Assembly: GCF_029867415.1 (NCBI RefSeq) | Contig: NC_081185.1 | Coordinates: 30,704,245-30,768,244, forward strand | Length of the DNA: 64,000 bases | From: Vicia villosa | Taxonomy: Eukaryota > Streptophyta > Magnoliopsida > Fabales > Fabaceae | Reading direction: 5' to 3' | Shown: piece by piece, positions 1 through 11,858 of the stretch | Layout of the letters: each line of letters starts with the position of its first letter | Position numbering within the stretch: the first letter of the stretch is position 1 | Position numbers and translations under genes: made by a program | The notes under the pieces: generated by a model | The model's database searches: none | What the model saw: only the letters and a program-made list of their open reading frames with translations | Told to the model about the DNA's origin: nothing

Positions 1-1524
1 GTAATAACATATCATAGTTATATCATTTCACCCAATTGTTTCATATTCAGACAAATCAATCATTCATACATCCACAGATAAACAGACAGTCAACATGTAA
101 CGTATATCATCATGCTATTAACAAATCATGCACATGTATGAAACTGACACTATGCATGTGGTACCAATCATCACCAGTGGAATCATCCACCGACCGATCT
201 AACATCATCCAGATACGGCCCTGCCAGCACAAATTCCACACAATGGGAATTCTGCCCCTCGCTGAATCCTCTCATCATATAGGATTCAACCCATGTTTAT
301 GAATGCATGCAACATATATATATATATATAACATACTTTTATCATCACCATTCTATGAGTAGCATCATCTATACTCATTTTATCATCATCATCATCAATA
401 CTAAGCATGTTCATATATACATTGACATCATTCAATACAATCAATCATCAGTAAACCACAGAATCACATCACGAGGTTTACACAATCTCAAACAACATAC
501 AAACAGGCCTACAAATCGAAAGTTACACATCATCGAACTTTCCAGAAAAATCACAAAACAGAAATTTCACATACAGGAAGTCATACGCGTATCATAGGGC
601 CCATACGCGTCCATACGCGTATCCCCTTGCCTCATACGCGTATCATACGCATCACAACAGAATCAGATTTTGCCTACAAGCAACCTCATACGCGTATCAG
701 TCTTGCCATACGCGTATCACCAGAATAATTTTCCTCTTTCAAAATTTCCATACGCGTATGAGCATCCTCATACGCTCTCATACGCAAAACACCAGTACGT
801 GGTATTTGGGACAGGGCAACTGCGTATCATACGCGTATAGCCCATTGGGAGTGTCCCCCATACACGCGTATGGCACTGTTTCATACGCGAAACACCAGAA
901 AATGCCCAGAACCTGCAGAATTCGTAACAGTCCAAAACCCATTCGTTTTTACTCATACCAGTCCACGATTTTGAGTCTAAAAACCAGAAAAATCACATCT
1001 AAACAGCATACGAATTCGTCTATAACCATAGTATATGATCCCATAATCAATTTCATTCATCATACCCTAAATCTATCAGTTATTAGGGGTTAACAATCCA
1101 AATTCAATGATGAACACAGGTAAAAATTCAGAATATAGAATCAATGGATCCAATCATACTCCTAATCCATACTATCACCCATAATACGATAAAAGAGATT
1201 AAACGGAGAGTCTCCCCTTACCTCAGATAAAAGTCTTAGTTCTTGGTCTCTCCCTCTACAGTTCTCCTTCACGTTCCTTGTTCCCAATTCTGTTCTTTCA
1301 CGTTCTTTCTTTGTTTCCCAATTTCCAATTATTTTATGAAAAATAATAATATTGAGATTAGTGAAAGCTTTACTAAATTACACCCCCTCTTCTTACTAAT
1401 CTCACACATGGCCCAAGTGCCATAAACCATTATTTATTCATTATTTCCTCAAAATCCTTAATAATTCTAATTATTAATTAAATATTCCAATTTAAATTAA
1501 TAATAAAATTATACGGGTGTTACA
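1..1524 (-). repeat. 3' LTR of Tekay-like gypsy element, cut by window start
   Basis: Aligns base for base with the complete LTR at 6057-8020; position 1 corresponds to 6477, so about 420 bp lie outside the window. It ends with GGGTGTTACA at 1524, the inverted counterpart of TGTAACACCC that opens the other copy. I count roughly eight substitutions plus a 22-bp indel (near 860) and small microsatellite length changes against the other LTR, implying a fairly recent insertion. Because the coding region reads on the minus strand, this left copy is the 3' LTR. The target-site duplication on this side is outside the window. Confidence 0.93.
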
Positions 1525-1541
1525 ACTCTCCCCCACTAAAA
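1525..1541 (-). other. Polypurine tract of the Tekay-like element
   Basis: Directly beside the LTR end, the minus strand reads a purine-rich run (AGTGGGGGAGAGT) immediately followed by TGTAACACCC. Position and composition fit the plus-strand primer of an LTR retrotransposon. Confidence 0.8.
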
Positions 1542-1566
1542 GAGTTTTCGTCCTCGAAAACATACC

Positions 1567-4500
1567 TCAGGTAAAAAGTTCTGGATAAGAGTCTTTCATC
1601 TGACTCTCTAGCTCTCAAGTAACATTTCCCTCAGCAGGTCCTCCCCAAGCTACTCTGACCAAAGCTATTTCCTTGCCTCGCAATTGCTTCAGCCTTCGAT
1701 CCTCAATCCTCACAGGTAAAGTCTCAACCGTCAAGTTATCTTTCACCTGTATATCATCTACTTGGATCACATGGGACGGATCTGAAATGTATTTCCTCAA
1801 CTGAGACACATGAAATACATCATGCAAATTTGCAAGCATCGGCGGTAAAGCGATACGATAAGCCACTTCTCCCACTCTTTCAGAAATTTGGAATGGTCCG
1901 ATAAAACGCGGAGTCAACTTCTTGGACTTCAACGCCCGACCAATCCCTGTCATAGGAGTAACTCTCATAAACACATGATCTCCCTCTTGAAACTCAAGTG
2001 TTTTCCTCCTCTTGTCATGATAACTCTTCTGACGACTCTGAGAAGCCTTCATCTTCTCCTGAATCATCTTAATCTTTTCCGTAGTCTGTTGTACAATTTC
2101 TGGACCAATCACAACACTCTCACCAGATTCGTACCAACACAACGGCTTCCTACATCTCCTACCATACAAAGCCTCAAACGGAGCCATACCAATACTCGAA
2201 TGATAACTGTTGTTGTAGGTAAACTCAATCAAAGGCAGATAACTATCCCAAGTACCTCCTTTTTCCAACACACAAGCACGCAACAAATCCTCTAACGACT
2301 GAATCGTCTTCTCAGTCTGTCCATCAGTCTGCGGATGATAAGCAGAACTCAATCTCAGCTTAGTACCCAAAGCTTTCTGCAAACCTTCCCAGAACTTAGA
2401 TGTAAACCTCGGATCTCTGTCTGACACGATACTTGAAGGAATACCATGTAGACTAACTATCTTCTCAATATACAACTGAGCTAGCTTCTCCATTGGATAA
2501 TCCATTCTCACCGGTATAAAATGAGCAGACTTCGTCAACCTGTCTACCACGACCCAGATAGCTTCACAATTTCTGACAGTTCTCGGCAAGCCCGACACAA
2601 AATCCATTGAGATGCTGTCCCACTTCCACTCAGGAATAAACATCGGTTGCATCAACCCAGACGGTTTCTGATGCTCGATCTTTGACTTCTGGCAAGTCAA
2701 ACAAGAATACACAAACTCAGCAATTTCCCTCTTCATTCCCGGCCACCAAAACAACTTTTTCAAATCATGATACATCTTAGTAGCACCAGGATGAATACTC
2801 AACCCACTACGGTGTCCTTCTTCCAAAATACGTTTTCGGAGTTCATCAACATCAGGAATAAAAAACTCTGTCACCCAACTTCAGTATACCATTCTCATCC
2901 ACTCTGAATTCACCACTCTTGTCTTGATTAACCAAAGTCATCTTGTCGACCAATTCGATATCAGCCTTCTACCCTCTCTGATTTCTCCAAGAATACCATT
3001 AGTCAGTTTCAGCATACCCAATTTGACACTAGTAGGAGTACTTTCACACACTAAACTCAAGTCTCTGAATTGTTCAATCAAATCCAATTCCTTCACCATT
3101 AGCATAGACATATGCAAGGTCTTCCTACTCAAAGCGTCAGCAACCACGTTTGCCTTACCCGAATGGTAATTCAAACCAAAATCATAATCTTTCAGAAATT
3201 CTAACCACCTTCTCTGCCTCATATTCAACTCTTTCTGATCGAAGAGATACTTCAGACTCTTATGATCACTGAATACCTCAAATCTCGAACCATACAAATA
3301 GTGTCGCCACAACTTCAAAACAAACACCACAACTGCCAACTCCAAATCATGAGTCGGATAATTCCTTTCATGCACTTTAAGTTGTCTCGACGCATAAGCG
3401 ACCACTTGTTGATTCTGCATCAATACACCACCTAACCCCATCAGTGATGCGTCACAATAAATCACAAATGATTCTGTCGGATTCGGCAAAATCAAAATAG
3501 GAGCACTAGTCAATCTCCTCTTAAGCTCTTGGAATCCTTCTTCACACTTTGCATCCCAAATAAAGGCTTGTCCCTTCCTGGTTAATTTAGTTAACGGCAA
3601 TGCTAACTTTGAAAATCCCTCAATGAACTTTCTGTAGTAACCTGCAAGGCCAAGAAAACTACGAATCTCAGATACTGACTTCGGAGCTTCCCACTGAGAC
3701 ACAGCTTCTATCTTTGTAGGATCAACAGCAATACCATTCTTAGAAATCACATGTCCAAGAAAACTGACTTCTTCTAACCAGAATTCACACTTCGACAATT
3801 TGGCAAAAAGTTGCTTCTCCTTCAACAGTTCTAACACAGTTCTGAGATGCTTTGCATGTTCTTCCTCATTCTTAGAATATATCAGGATATCATCTATAAA
3901 TACCACCACGAACTTGTCGAGATACGGATGAAAAATCCTGTTCATATATTCCATAAAAATACTAGATGCATTAGTAACTCCAAACGGCATCACAGAATAC
4001 TCATAATGTCCATACCTCGTTCTAAAAGCAGTCTTCTGAATATCGTCATCCTTCACACGTATCTGATGATACCCAGACCTCAGATCAATTTTACTAAACA
4101 CACGTGCTCCAACCAACTGATCCATCAAATCATCAATCCTCGGTAATGGATACCGATTCTTGATAGTGACCTTGTTCAATTGTCTGTAATCTACACACAG
4201 CCTCTTTGAACCCTCTTTCTTCTTTACCAGTAACACAGGCGCACCCCACGGCGAAACACTAGGACGAATAAATTTCTTCTCAAGCAATTCCTCTAACTGC
4301 TTCTTCAGTTCAGCCAATTCAGACGACGACATACGATACGGCGCCATTGACACTGGACTAGTTCCCGGAACCAAATCAATAAAAAACTCCACTTCTCTTT
4401 CCGGTGGCAATTCATTCACATCTTCTGGAAAAACTTCTGGAAATTCACACACCACAGGCAATTCGCCACTCACCACTTTCTCCTTCATATTCATCAATGC

Positions 4501-5928
4501 GAACAACATAAACACTGTTGCACCATCTCCGATAGCTTCATTCACCTGTCTAGCTGTCATTTCCAGACTATCAGAACTAACCTCTTCAGGAAAAATCACC
4601 GTCTTCGCAAAACAGTTGATATGAACACGGTTGAATTCCAACCAGTTCATTCCCAGGATTACATCGAGTTGTTTCAACGGAAGGCACACTAAGTCCATCC
4701 TAAATTCTCTACCAGAAATGTCAACCGGACAATTCAAGCATGCAGACGAAGTAGTTACTGAACCCGACGCAGGAGTGTCAATAACCATACTTCCATTTAT
4801 ATCAGATATCTCAAGATTTAACCTCTCAGCACAATCCAAAGAAATAAAAGAGTGAGTTGCTCCAGTATCAATAATTGCAACTAAAGGTGTGCCATAAATG
4901 AAACACGTACCTTTAATCAACCGGTCTTCTGGAGTAGTCTCAGACCCAGTCAAAGTAAAAACCTTTCCTCCCGATTGGTTCTTCTTTGGCTTAGGACAAT
5001 TAGGACTGATGTGACCCTCTTCACCACAGTTGTAGCAAGTCACAACCCTCTTCTTGCAGTCAGCAGCAATATGACCCACTTGGTCACACTTGTAATACTT
5101 CTTCTGATCAACCTTGCATTCATTCCTACGATGTCCCATCTCACCACAATTGTAACATCTGACACGAGCACTGGAATCTCCCCCACTGGGTTTCTTCCAA
5201 TCAACAGGTTTACCTCTACCATATGGCTTACCTCGATCCATATGTTTCTTTCCTTTTCTGTCAACCAACTCGCGAGAGTGAGATGACCTCAGCTTGATGT
5301 TATCTTCCTCAAAAATCCTGCTACAATCTACCAGATCAACAAACCTCCGGATTCTCTGGTACCTGATACCCTGCTTGATCTCATCACGAAGACCATTCTC
5401 AAATTTGACACATTTTGAGAACTCACTGGCCTCATCATCATTGTAATGCACATAGTACCTTGCCAGTTCCACAAACTTAGCAGCATACTCCGGTACTGAC
5501 ATATTACCTTGAACCAGCGCCAGAAATTCAACTTCCTTTCTTCCCCTGACATCTTCAGGAAAATACCTCCTCAGAAATTCCCTCCTGAATACAGTCCAGG
5601 TAATTGCTGTACCACTAGCATCCAGCTCAGTTCTGGTTGACATCCACCAATCATCAGCTTCCTCTGATAACATGTGAGTGCCATATCTCACTTTGAGATC
5701 CTCAGCACAGTCAATGACTCTGAAAATCCTCTCGATCTCCTTAAGCCATTTTTGAGCACCTTCAGGATCATGCGTGCCCTTGAACAATGGAGGATTGTTC
5801 CTCTGGAAACTGTTCAGTTGTCTGTCAGCACCAATCGCAGCTCCATTGGCATTCTCTCCTAGCACACCAGCAATCATGCCCAGAGCCTCAGCGATAGCAT
5901 CATCGTTTCTTCCTCCTCTTCCAGCCAT
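1567..5928 (-). pseudogene. Gag-pol of a Tekay/Del-like Ty3/gypsy chromovirus, disabled
   Basis: One reading frame from the ATG at 5928 gives a gag domain, three zinc knuckles (near 5150-4980), an aspartic protease with [11 protein letters not shown] (near 4860), reverse transcriptase with FIDDILIYS (near 3890), RNase H, and then integrase with an HHCC finger (near 2790-2690) and a C-terminal chromodomain-like tail. The second knuckle lacks its first cysteine (Y instead). Lesions: a 1-base loss near 2972 leads to a stop at 2938; a 1-base gain in a T run near 2855 restores the original frame; and a TGG-to-TGA change at 1615-1617 removes the last ~16 residues of the chromodomain region. An upstream in-frame ATG at 6027 exists, but MAGRGG at 5928 looks like the family start. 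The gypsy assignment is secure; the Tekay lineage is by domain order and sequence feel. Confidence 0.9.
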
Positions 5929-6040
5929 TGTTCTGCTTACACAAACAATCCAGTCAGAACGAAAGTATCGATAAATAACTCGTATTAGTCGCATACACAG
6001 AAAGACTGACACTAAGACTCTGGTCACAACGACCGACTAT

Positions 6041-6052
6041 GCTCTGATACCA
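6041..6052 (-). other. Primer binding site, initiator tRNA-Met type
   Basis: On the minus strand, TGGTATCAGAGC lies four bases inside the 5' LTR end. This is the standard plant sequence complementary to the 3' end of initiator tRNA-Met, and it confirms that the element reads right to left. Confidence 0.92.
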
Positions 6053-6056
6053 CTAT

Positions 6057-8020
6057 TGTAACACCCCTCTAATAACCCGCGGCAGTTAAATAAGTATTAA
6101 TCAGAGTAAACATGCAAGAGGTGTCACAATTCATAAAATGAAGAAAACACACGTCGGTACATATCATGCATTCACTGAAACAACTGAAATTATAACTCAT
6201 TAAATAAAATCATGCTTTACACAGCGGAATTAAAAGCACAGAGTCAACATCCATCATTAATGTATCCGACTCAACTAACAAAGCCAATTAGAGTTATAAT
6301 CAACTCAAAACAAACGTGTTCCTAGTGTTACATCTACCAGAGCATGACACCGACACTATAACTAAAAACCGACTTATGAGCTAATCCTCACCAAGTCGCG
6401 CCGCTATCCTCAATCTGAAAATAACAACAAGTAAGGGTGAGTCTCATCACAGTTAACCAATGTTATTGCATCATAAGTAATAACATATCATAGTTATATC
6501 ATTTCACCCAATTGTTTCATATTCAGACAAATCAATCATTCATACATCCACAGATAAACAGACAGTCAACATGTAACGTATATCATCATGCTATTAACAA
6601 ATCATGCACATGTATGAAACTGACACTATGCATGTGGTACCAATCATCACCAGTGGAATCATCCACCGGCCGATCTAACATCATCCAGATACGGCCCTGC
6701 CAGCACAAATTCCACACAATGGGAATTCTGCCCCTCGCTGAATCCTCTCATCATATAGGATTCAGCCCATGTTTATGAATGCATGCAACATATATATATA
6801 TATAACATACTTTTATCATCACCATTCTATGAGTAGCATCATCTATACTCATTTTATCATCATCATCATCATCAATACTAAGCATGTTCATATATACATT
6901 GACATCATTCAATACAATCAATCATCAGTAAACCACAGAATCACATCACGAGGTTTACACAATCTCAAACAACATACAAACAGGCCTACAAATCGAAAGT
7001 TACACATCATCGAACTTTCCAGAAAAATCACAAAACAGAAATTTCACATACAGGAAGTCATACGCGTATCATAGGGCCCATACGCGTCCATACGCGTATC
7101 CCCTTGCCTCATACGCGTATCATACGCATCTCAACAGAATCAGATTTTGCCTACAAGCAACCTCATACGCGTATCAGTCTTGCCATACGCGTATCACCAG
7201 AATAATTTTCCTCTTTCAAAATTTCCATACGCGTATGAGCATCCTCATACGCTCTCATACGCAAAACACCAGTACGTGGTATTTGGGACAGGGCAACTGC
7301 GTATCATACGCGTATAGCCCATTGGGAGTGTCCCCCATACGCGTATGACCTCATCCCATACGCGTATGGCACTGTTTCATACGCGAAACACCAGAAAATG
7401 CCCAGAACCTGCAGAATTCGTAACAGTCCAAAACCCATTCGTTTTTACTCATACCAGTCCACGATTTTGAGTCTAAAAACCAAAAAAATCACATCTAAAC
7501 AACATACGAATTCGTCTATAACCATAGTATATGATCCCATAATCAATTTCATTCATCATACCCTAAATCTATCAGTTATTAGGGGTTAACAATCCAAATT
7601 CAATGATGAACACAGGTAAAAATTCAGAATATAGAATCAATGGATCCAATCATACTCCTAATCCATACTATCACCCATAATACGATAAAAGAGATTAAAC
7701 GGAGAGTCTCCCCTTACCTCAGATAAAAGTCTTGGTTCTTGGTCTCTCCCTCTACAGTTCTCCTTCACGTTCCTTGTTCCCAATTCTGTTCTTTCACGTT
7801 CTTTCTTTGTTTCCCAATTTCCAATTATTTTATGAAAAATAATAATATTGAGATTAGTGAAAGCTTTACTAAATTACACCCCCTCTTCTTACTAATCTCA
7901 TACATGGCCCAAGTGCCATAAACCATTATTTATTCATTATTTCCTCAAAATCCTTAATAATTCTAATTATTAATTAAATATTCCAATTTAAATTAATAAT
8001 AAAATTATACGGGTGTTACA
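6057..8020 (-). repeat. 5' LTR of the Tekay-like element (1,964 bp)
   Basis: Bounded by TGTAACACCC at 6057 and GGGTGTTACA at 8020, with the PBS adjacent on the left. In element orientation the 8020 end is U3. A TA-rich TATA candidate lies near 6790, and the cluster of ATACGCGTAT palindromes lies a few hundred bases upstream of it. Long ORFs inside this LTR are repeated in the left copy and look like chance frames, not genes. Confidence 0.95.
7058..7390. repeat. Cluster of ATACGCGTAT palindromes in the LTR
   Basis: Nine perfect copies of the 10-bp palindrome ATACGCGTAT plus several half or degenerate copies (for example CATACGCTC, CATACGCGAAAC) within about 330 bp. The matching part of the left LTR (583-890) has seven perfect copies, one having been lost with the 22-bp indel and another altered to TACACGCGTAT. 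The surrounding LTR is AT-rich, so these CpG-containing blocks stand out. The position in U3 suggests a regulatory or binding-site array; that is inference. Confidence 0.85.
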
Positions 8021-8085
8021 AGAGCCGTGGTAAAAGCCGTGGTAATTCCCTCAAGATCTGCTTTGGTCACCGGTTGATCCGCCAT
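8021..8085 (-). pseudogene. Gag N-terminus of a second gypsy element, cut by the Tekay insertion
   Basis: An ATG at 8085 (minus) begins MADQPVTKADLEGITTAFTT, typical of gypsy gag proteins, and is interrupted at 8020 by the Tekay LTR. Bases 8021-8025 would be one copy of the Tekay target duplication; its partner is outside the window. With the PBS at 8120 and the LTR at 8134 it forms the 5' end of a minus-strand element. Confidence 0.7.
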
Positions 8086-8119
8086 AGTTGTTAAGCTACG
8101 AAAAAACAGGAGAAAACCC

Positions 8120-8131
8120 GCTCTGATGCCA
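8120..8131 (-). other. Primer binding site of the second gypsy element
   Basis: Minus strand TGGCATCAGAGC, one base different from the usual initiator tRNA-Met site, two bases from the adjacent LTR end. Confidence 0.75.
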
Positions 8132-8133
8132 AC

Positions 8134-8477
8134 TGACGCAGTCGGAAGCCGCCCAAAGGAATAGCAAGCGCTAAACCTTGAATGAAAACAGGGTTGCAAG
8201 CGCAAACCCTATAGATAAGCTCTGAAGTCCACCAGGAATAAAGAAAAATTTGGATTCTATTATAATAAAAGAGATAATCCTTATGGCCATGCCAAAGGTC
8301 TTTAAATACAGAAAACAAATAAACCCTATTGGGCCTTATGGGCCTTTAATCCAAAACAAAATTAAATAAAGCAAATAAAATAGAAATTGCTTAAATATTA
8401 AAACTAAAATTGCTTAAATATTAAAATGCTTTCCGACGTGCGATTTCTTCTTCGATACGCACAATCCTCCTACATCA
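8134..8477 (-). repeat. Short 5' LTR (344 bp) of the second gypsy element
   Basis: Runs from TGACGCAG to CTACATCA, that is TG...CA, next to the PBS. On the minus strand a TATA-like TGTATTTAAAGACC lies near 8305. The short LTR and gag start recall the Reina group of chromoviruses; the lineage is a guess. The right boundary rests only on the TG/CA rule. Confidence 0.65.
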
Positions 8478-8712
8478 GAAATCCCTATAAAAAGGACGAT
8501 AATCGTCAAATTATGGTACACACTCTTAAAACCCTAACATTTTATCATTTGCCTTGATCAATCATTGATTTGGACCTAAAATTGTTTGACAAATACCCCA
8601 GGTGCATAATCAAACGGAAGCTTCATCGAATGTTGTCATCATATCAAGTTTCCAACTCACTGTTGATATATTTTGGTTCAAACAGATAAGTTGCGCCATC
8701 TGTGGGAATCAC
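8478..8712 (+). repeat. Fragment of a Tat-like gypsy LTR end with PBS-like sequence
   Basis: Contains a TATA box CTATAAAAAGG near 8484 on the plus strand and, at 8690-8706, TTGCGCCATCTGTGGGAA. This resembles the motif found at the LTR/PBS junction of plant Tat-group elements. The remainder of the element is not recognisable. The short LTR at 8134-8477 probably lies within or beside it. Confidence 0.45.
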
Positions 8713-11101
8713 TGTGTATGACATTATCGTTCACTTAAGATAAGATGACGTTTCCCAATGTTAGGAGAGATCCGACCGATCAACAAACAAGGTTCCCCGA
8801 AAAACTCCCTCATTCGCTAGACGTTTGACCATTGGGAACACCTGTCCACCATGAAAGACAATAGTGGATTGAAGGAAAATAACGATAAAAATATGCAACG
8901 ATCTTTTATCCTTAATTAAAAGTTGATCCTTAGGAATGAGCATGATCAGTGATAGAATGTTGATATTTTGTGGAGATTAATCATTGATGGAGAATCCAGA
9001 GAATGATCACGAGCGTTGAATGAACAACAACACCTCTACTCAGTCCACACAAACAATTTGCCTTCAATCTTAATGCCACCTGTTTTGAATGAAAACTGAA
9101 AGAGAAAACACGTCTACGGTTTCAAAAATATAACCACATCAAGTATAAATACTTCAACACAAGAGTTCTATTTATAGAATTACTTGTGTGGAATACAAGT
9201 TGAACAAACTAACTTAAGTGTCTTGTACTTACGATATAATGTATTCCCTTTATATGTGTCATACTTTACAATTCACTATTCTTGTAATGAGCATCTATTC
9301 TTAAATTCCAACTCAATTGACAAATGTCAATATTGTTAGACTCTAAACACCTCCATTCGAATTTGAAATCTAGCATTTATGCATATAAATTTATAATAGT
9401 TCATTTACCAAAAAAAGAACTAAAATAATCAAGAACCATTTTGCGGTTTACTCCATTAAAATAGGAGGTAGAAGTAAAAGGGAATCTGTCTCCCATGCAT
9501 AAGGGGTGCATGTGGTCCTCAAAGCAATACAAACAATAAAGCAAAGGAATGGTGGTGAGTAGAAGTAAATTTAAACTTTGTCTTTGATGGAATCTTAACT
9601 TAAGTGCCACACCACACCACATTCTATGCATTGCATATTACGAGTACTAATCTACTTAAAGACATGCTAGTTCTTTATTACCATCAACTTTTTGTTTTAT
9701 ATTTTGAACTATTTGAGCTAAGAATTAAAGAAGAGTAAATTACAAAGTATTTATATATATTCACCTCATCATAAGTAATGGAGACAAAATCTGTGAGTCA
9801 CCATGCATGTAAGTTAAAGATTAATAAGACTAATTAACCTGCTACCTTTCACTCATATAATTCCAATAATCACACTATTATTATGATGGGGACCGCTTCA
9901 AAAAGGAACATGTGAATATGCAATGCAATGGCATTCCTACAATTACGACAAGAATATGATATGACATGAAGTGGATCCACTGAAAGCGTAAATACAAACA
10001 AACGATAAGAATATAGTATTAAGGTTCGACACACACGAGACATCACAACAATGTCTCAAAACATGATAATGCCACCATACTTTGTTTTCATTATTCCTAA
10101 ATTCAGACAGATAAAATGACAGTAGAGACATACTCCCTCTCCCTCCCATAATTGATTATAAAGTATAAACGGTTTTTTTACCCTAATAACCAACATCTTA
10201 AGCTTTAATACCTTAATACCCAACTTTCTTCCATATAAGATTTTTCATCTCTCGAGGGATTTCAGTTTGAAAGATTAAGCTGGAAAAAATATGGTCGTTT
10301 CACATAGCCCACATTCAAGTCCTTCATATTAAATATTCTTTCAACCATATTCTATACACGTTATCCCCCAATATTTTGTCTCACTTATTGAATTACATCA
10401 TTAGCATTTTGATTTCTATTAACTAAAGACATATTTTGGTAGGAGGCTCATAATCCCATAGTTATTATCCACACTTGGGTTAATGGTATTCACCCATTGG
10501 TTTGTTCAGTAGTTGATATGTGGTTGTTATGTTTTTGATTACCAGGTTAAGTATTATGGAGATCTGATAAGTGGTCATGTTCATCGTCTCATGGTTTCTA
10601 TCATCTATTTTTGTTTGAATGAATGCAACCTATTGAATACATGAACTCTATTTTAGATAAAGTACCGATACCGATACTCATTTCTCAACAAGTTTAGATA
10701 CTTTAATGATTTGAGTACGCTATAATATTGAACACACTGAAATTTAATTACTAAGATTCCTATTTATATTAATTCGAATATAACTGTCTTCTGTTTAGAA
10801 GATGACACATTTTCATCTGTATGCGCTTTGTCTCTCACAAGTCTCCACACGTCCTTTTTTAAGAACGGATAAAGCCAAAATACCGTTATTCACCAATTTC
10901 AAATTTTTCCGTGTTTCAAAATCTTTCTACGTCCCAAAGTAACATAAGCTCGTCACCATGGCTAGCTCTTCGCTAATCCCCAGTTGAAAACATCCAAATG
11001 CTCTGTCGAAGTTAGTCTCTTCTATGAAATATTTTCTTTATTGTCTTGACATCTCTTCCTTAGTGAGCGTCAAATTTGCAGCTAACATATCGACAATACA
11101 T
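8713..11101. other. Spacer without recognisable genes
   Basis: AT-rich DNA with only short frames, none resembling a known protein. A tract near 10133 (CTCCCTCTCCCTCCC) recalls the ends of Stowaway-type MITEs, but no matching inverted end was found nearby. Confidence 0.6.
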
Positions 11102-11320
11102 TGTATGGATGAGACAAGTGGCTTAATGCTTGGGACCATCACACTTGTCCATGTGGCACTTTATTCTCTTTTGTCTTTTTGTTGAGTTAATGATCTTAAC
11201 TCTTTATAAAGGCTTTCAATGGGGGACTATTTCCCATACATTTATTAGCATTTTACTCACTTCCACTTTTTTGTCATTTTGGAACATACTCTTTGTAATT
11301 AATATTCATAAATTACAACA
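11102..11320 (-). repeat. 3' LTR remnant of copia-1 (U3 part only)
   Basis: Similar to 16303-16539 from TGTATGGATG to AATTACAACA. It stops exactly where the right copy continues into a GC-richer stretch and R-U5. The 3' LTR therefore appears cut after U3, or the 219-237-bp block is itself a unit with TG/CA ends. Confidence 0.7.
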
Positions 11321-11335
11321 ATCATCCACTTGTTC
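11321..11335 (-). other. Polypurine-tract region of copia-1
   Basis: Minus strand GAACAAGTGGATGAT precedes the LTR start TGTTGTAATT. The same place in copia-2 reads GAACAAGTGGGGGAT, so the tract has decayed here. Confidence 0.65.
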
Positions 11336-11858
11336 TAATAATGACAAATCCAATTCCATAATATAGAAAGTAAAAGAATGTTAATACAGTTAAGTATCTT
11401 TCGATTTGAACTTAACCTTAGTCAAGACAACACAAAGTCTAATCAGAATGTTAGGTAGCTATGCTTTAAACTGTTATCCCATGTTATTAAACCAACTCTA
11501 CCATACACACACTCTTTAATGGTTCTACGCCTATATCTCTCACCTAACACTATTTATGGCCACGTGCTTTTCCTTTTTCTCATGAATTATTCATGAGAGA
11601 AACTCCAACTTTCACTTTGAAACGACACCATCTCGAAATTCATATAGGTGAAGTTCAATTTATATCTATTTCATGAGATACATATCGTCGATATAGAACT
11701 TCATTTAGAGTTATGAAAAACTCAACTCTCAATATGTAATAGTCAAAATTGTCACAGAATATTGTACAAACATCCAAATCAACGACTTGTTGTTACCTAT
11801 TGAATCTTAGGTTAAGATTTGTTAACTTCAGATTGGGTTGTTATCGTTGTCGGAACCC

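Noticed and set aside
36..1425. Several plus-strand frames of 60-111 codons, repeated at 6512-7921
   Set aside because: They lie in the LTRs of the gypsy element, opposite to its reading direction, and differ between the two copies only by LTR substitutions; no protein resemblance.
1888..5974. Frames on the plus strand within the gag-pol region
   Set aside because: Shadow frames of the minus-strand polyprotein.
10133..10165. CTCCCTCTCCCTCCC tract like a Stowaway MITE end
   Set aside because: No inverted partner or TA duplication found within several hundred bases.
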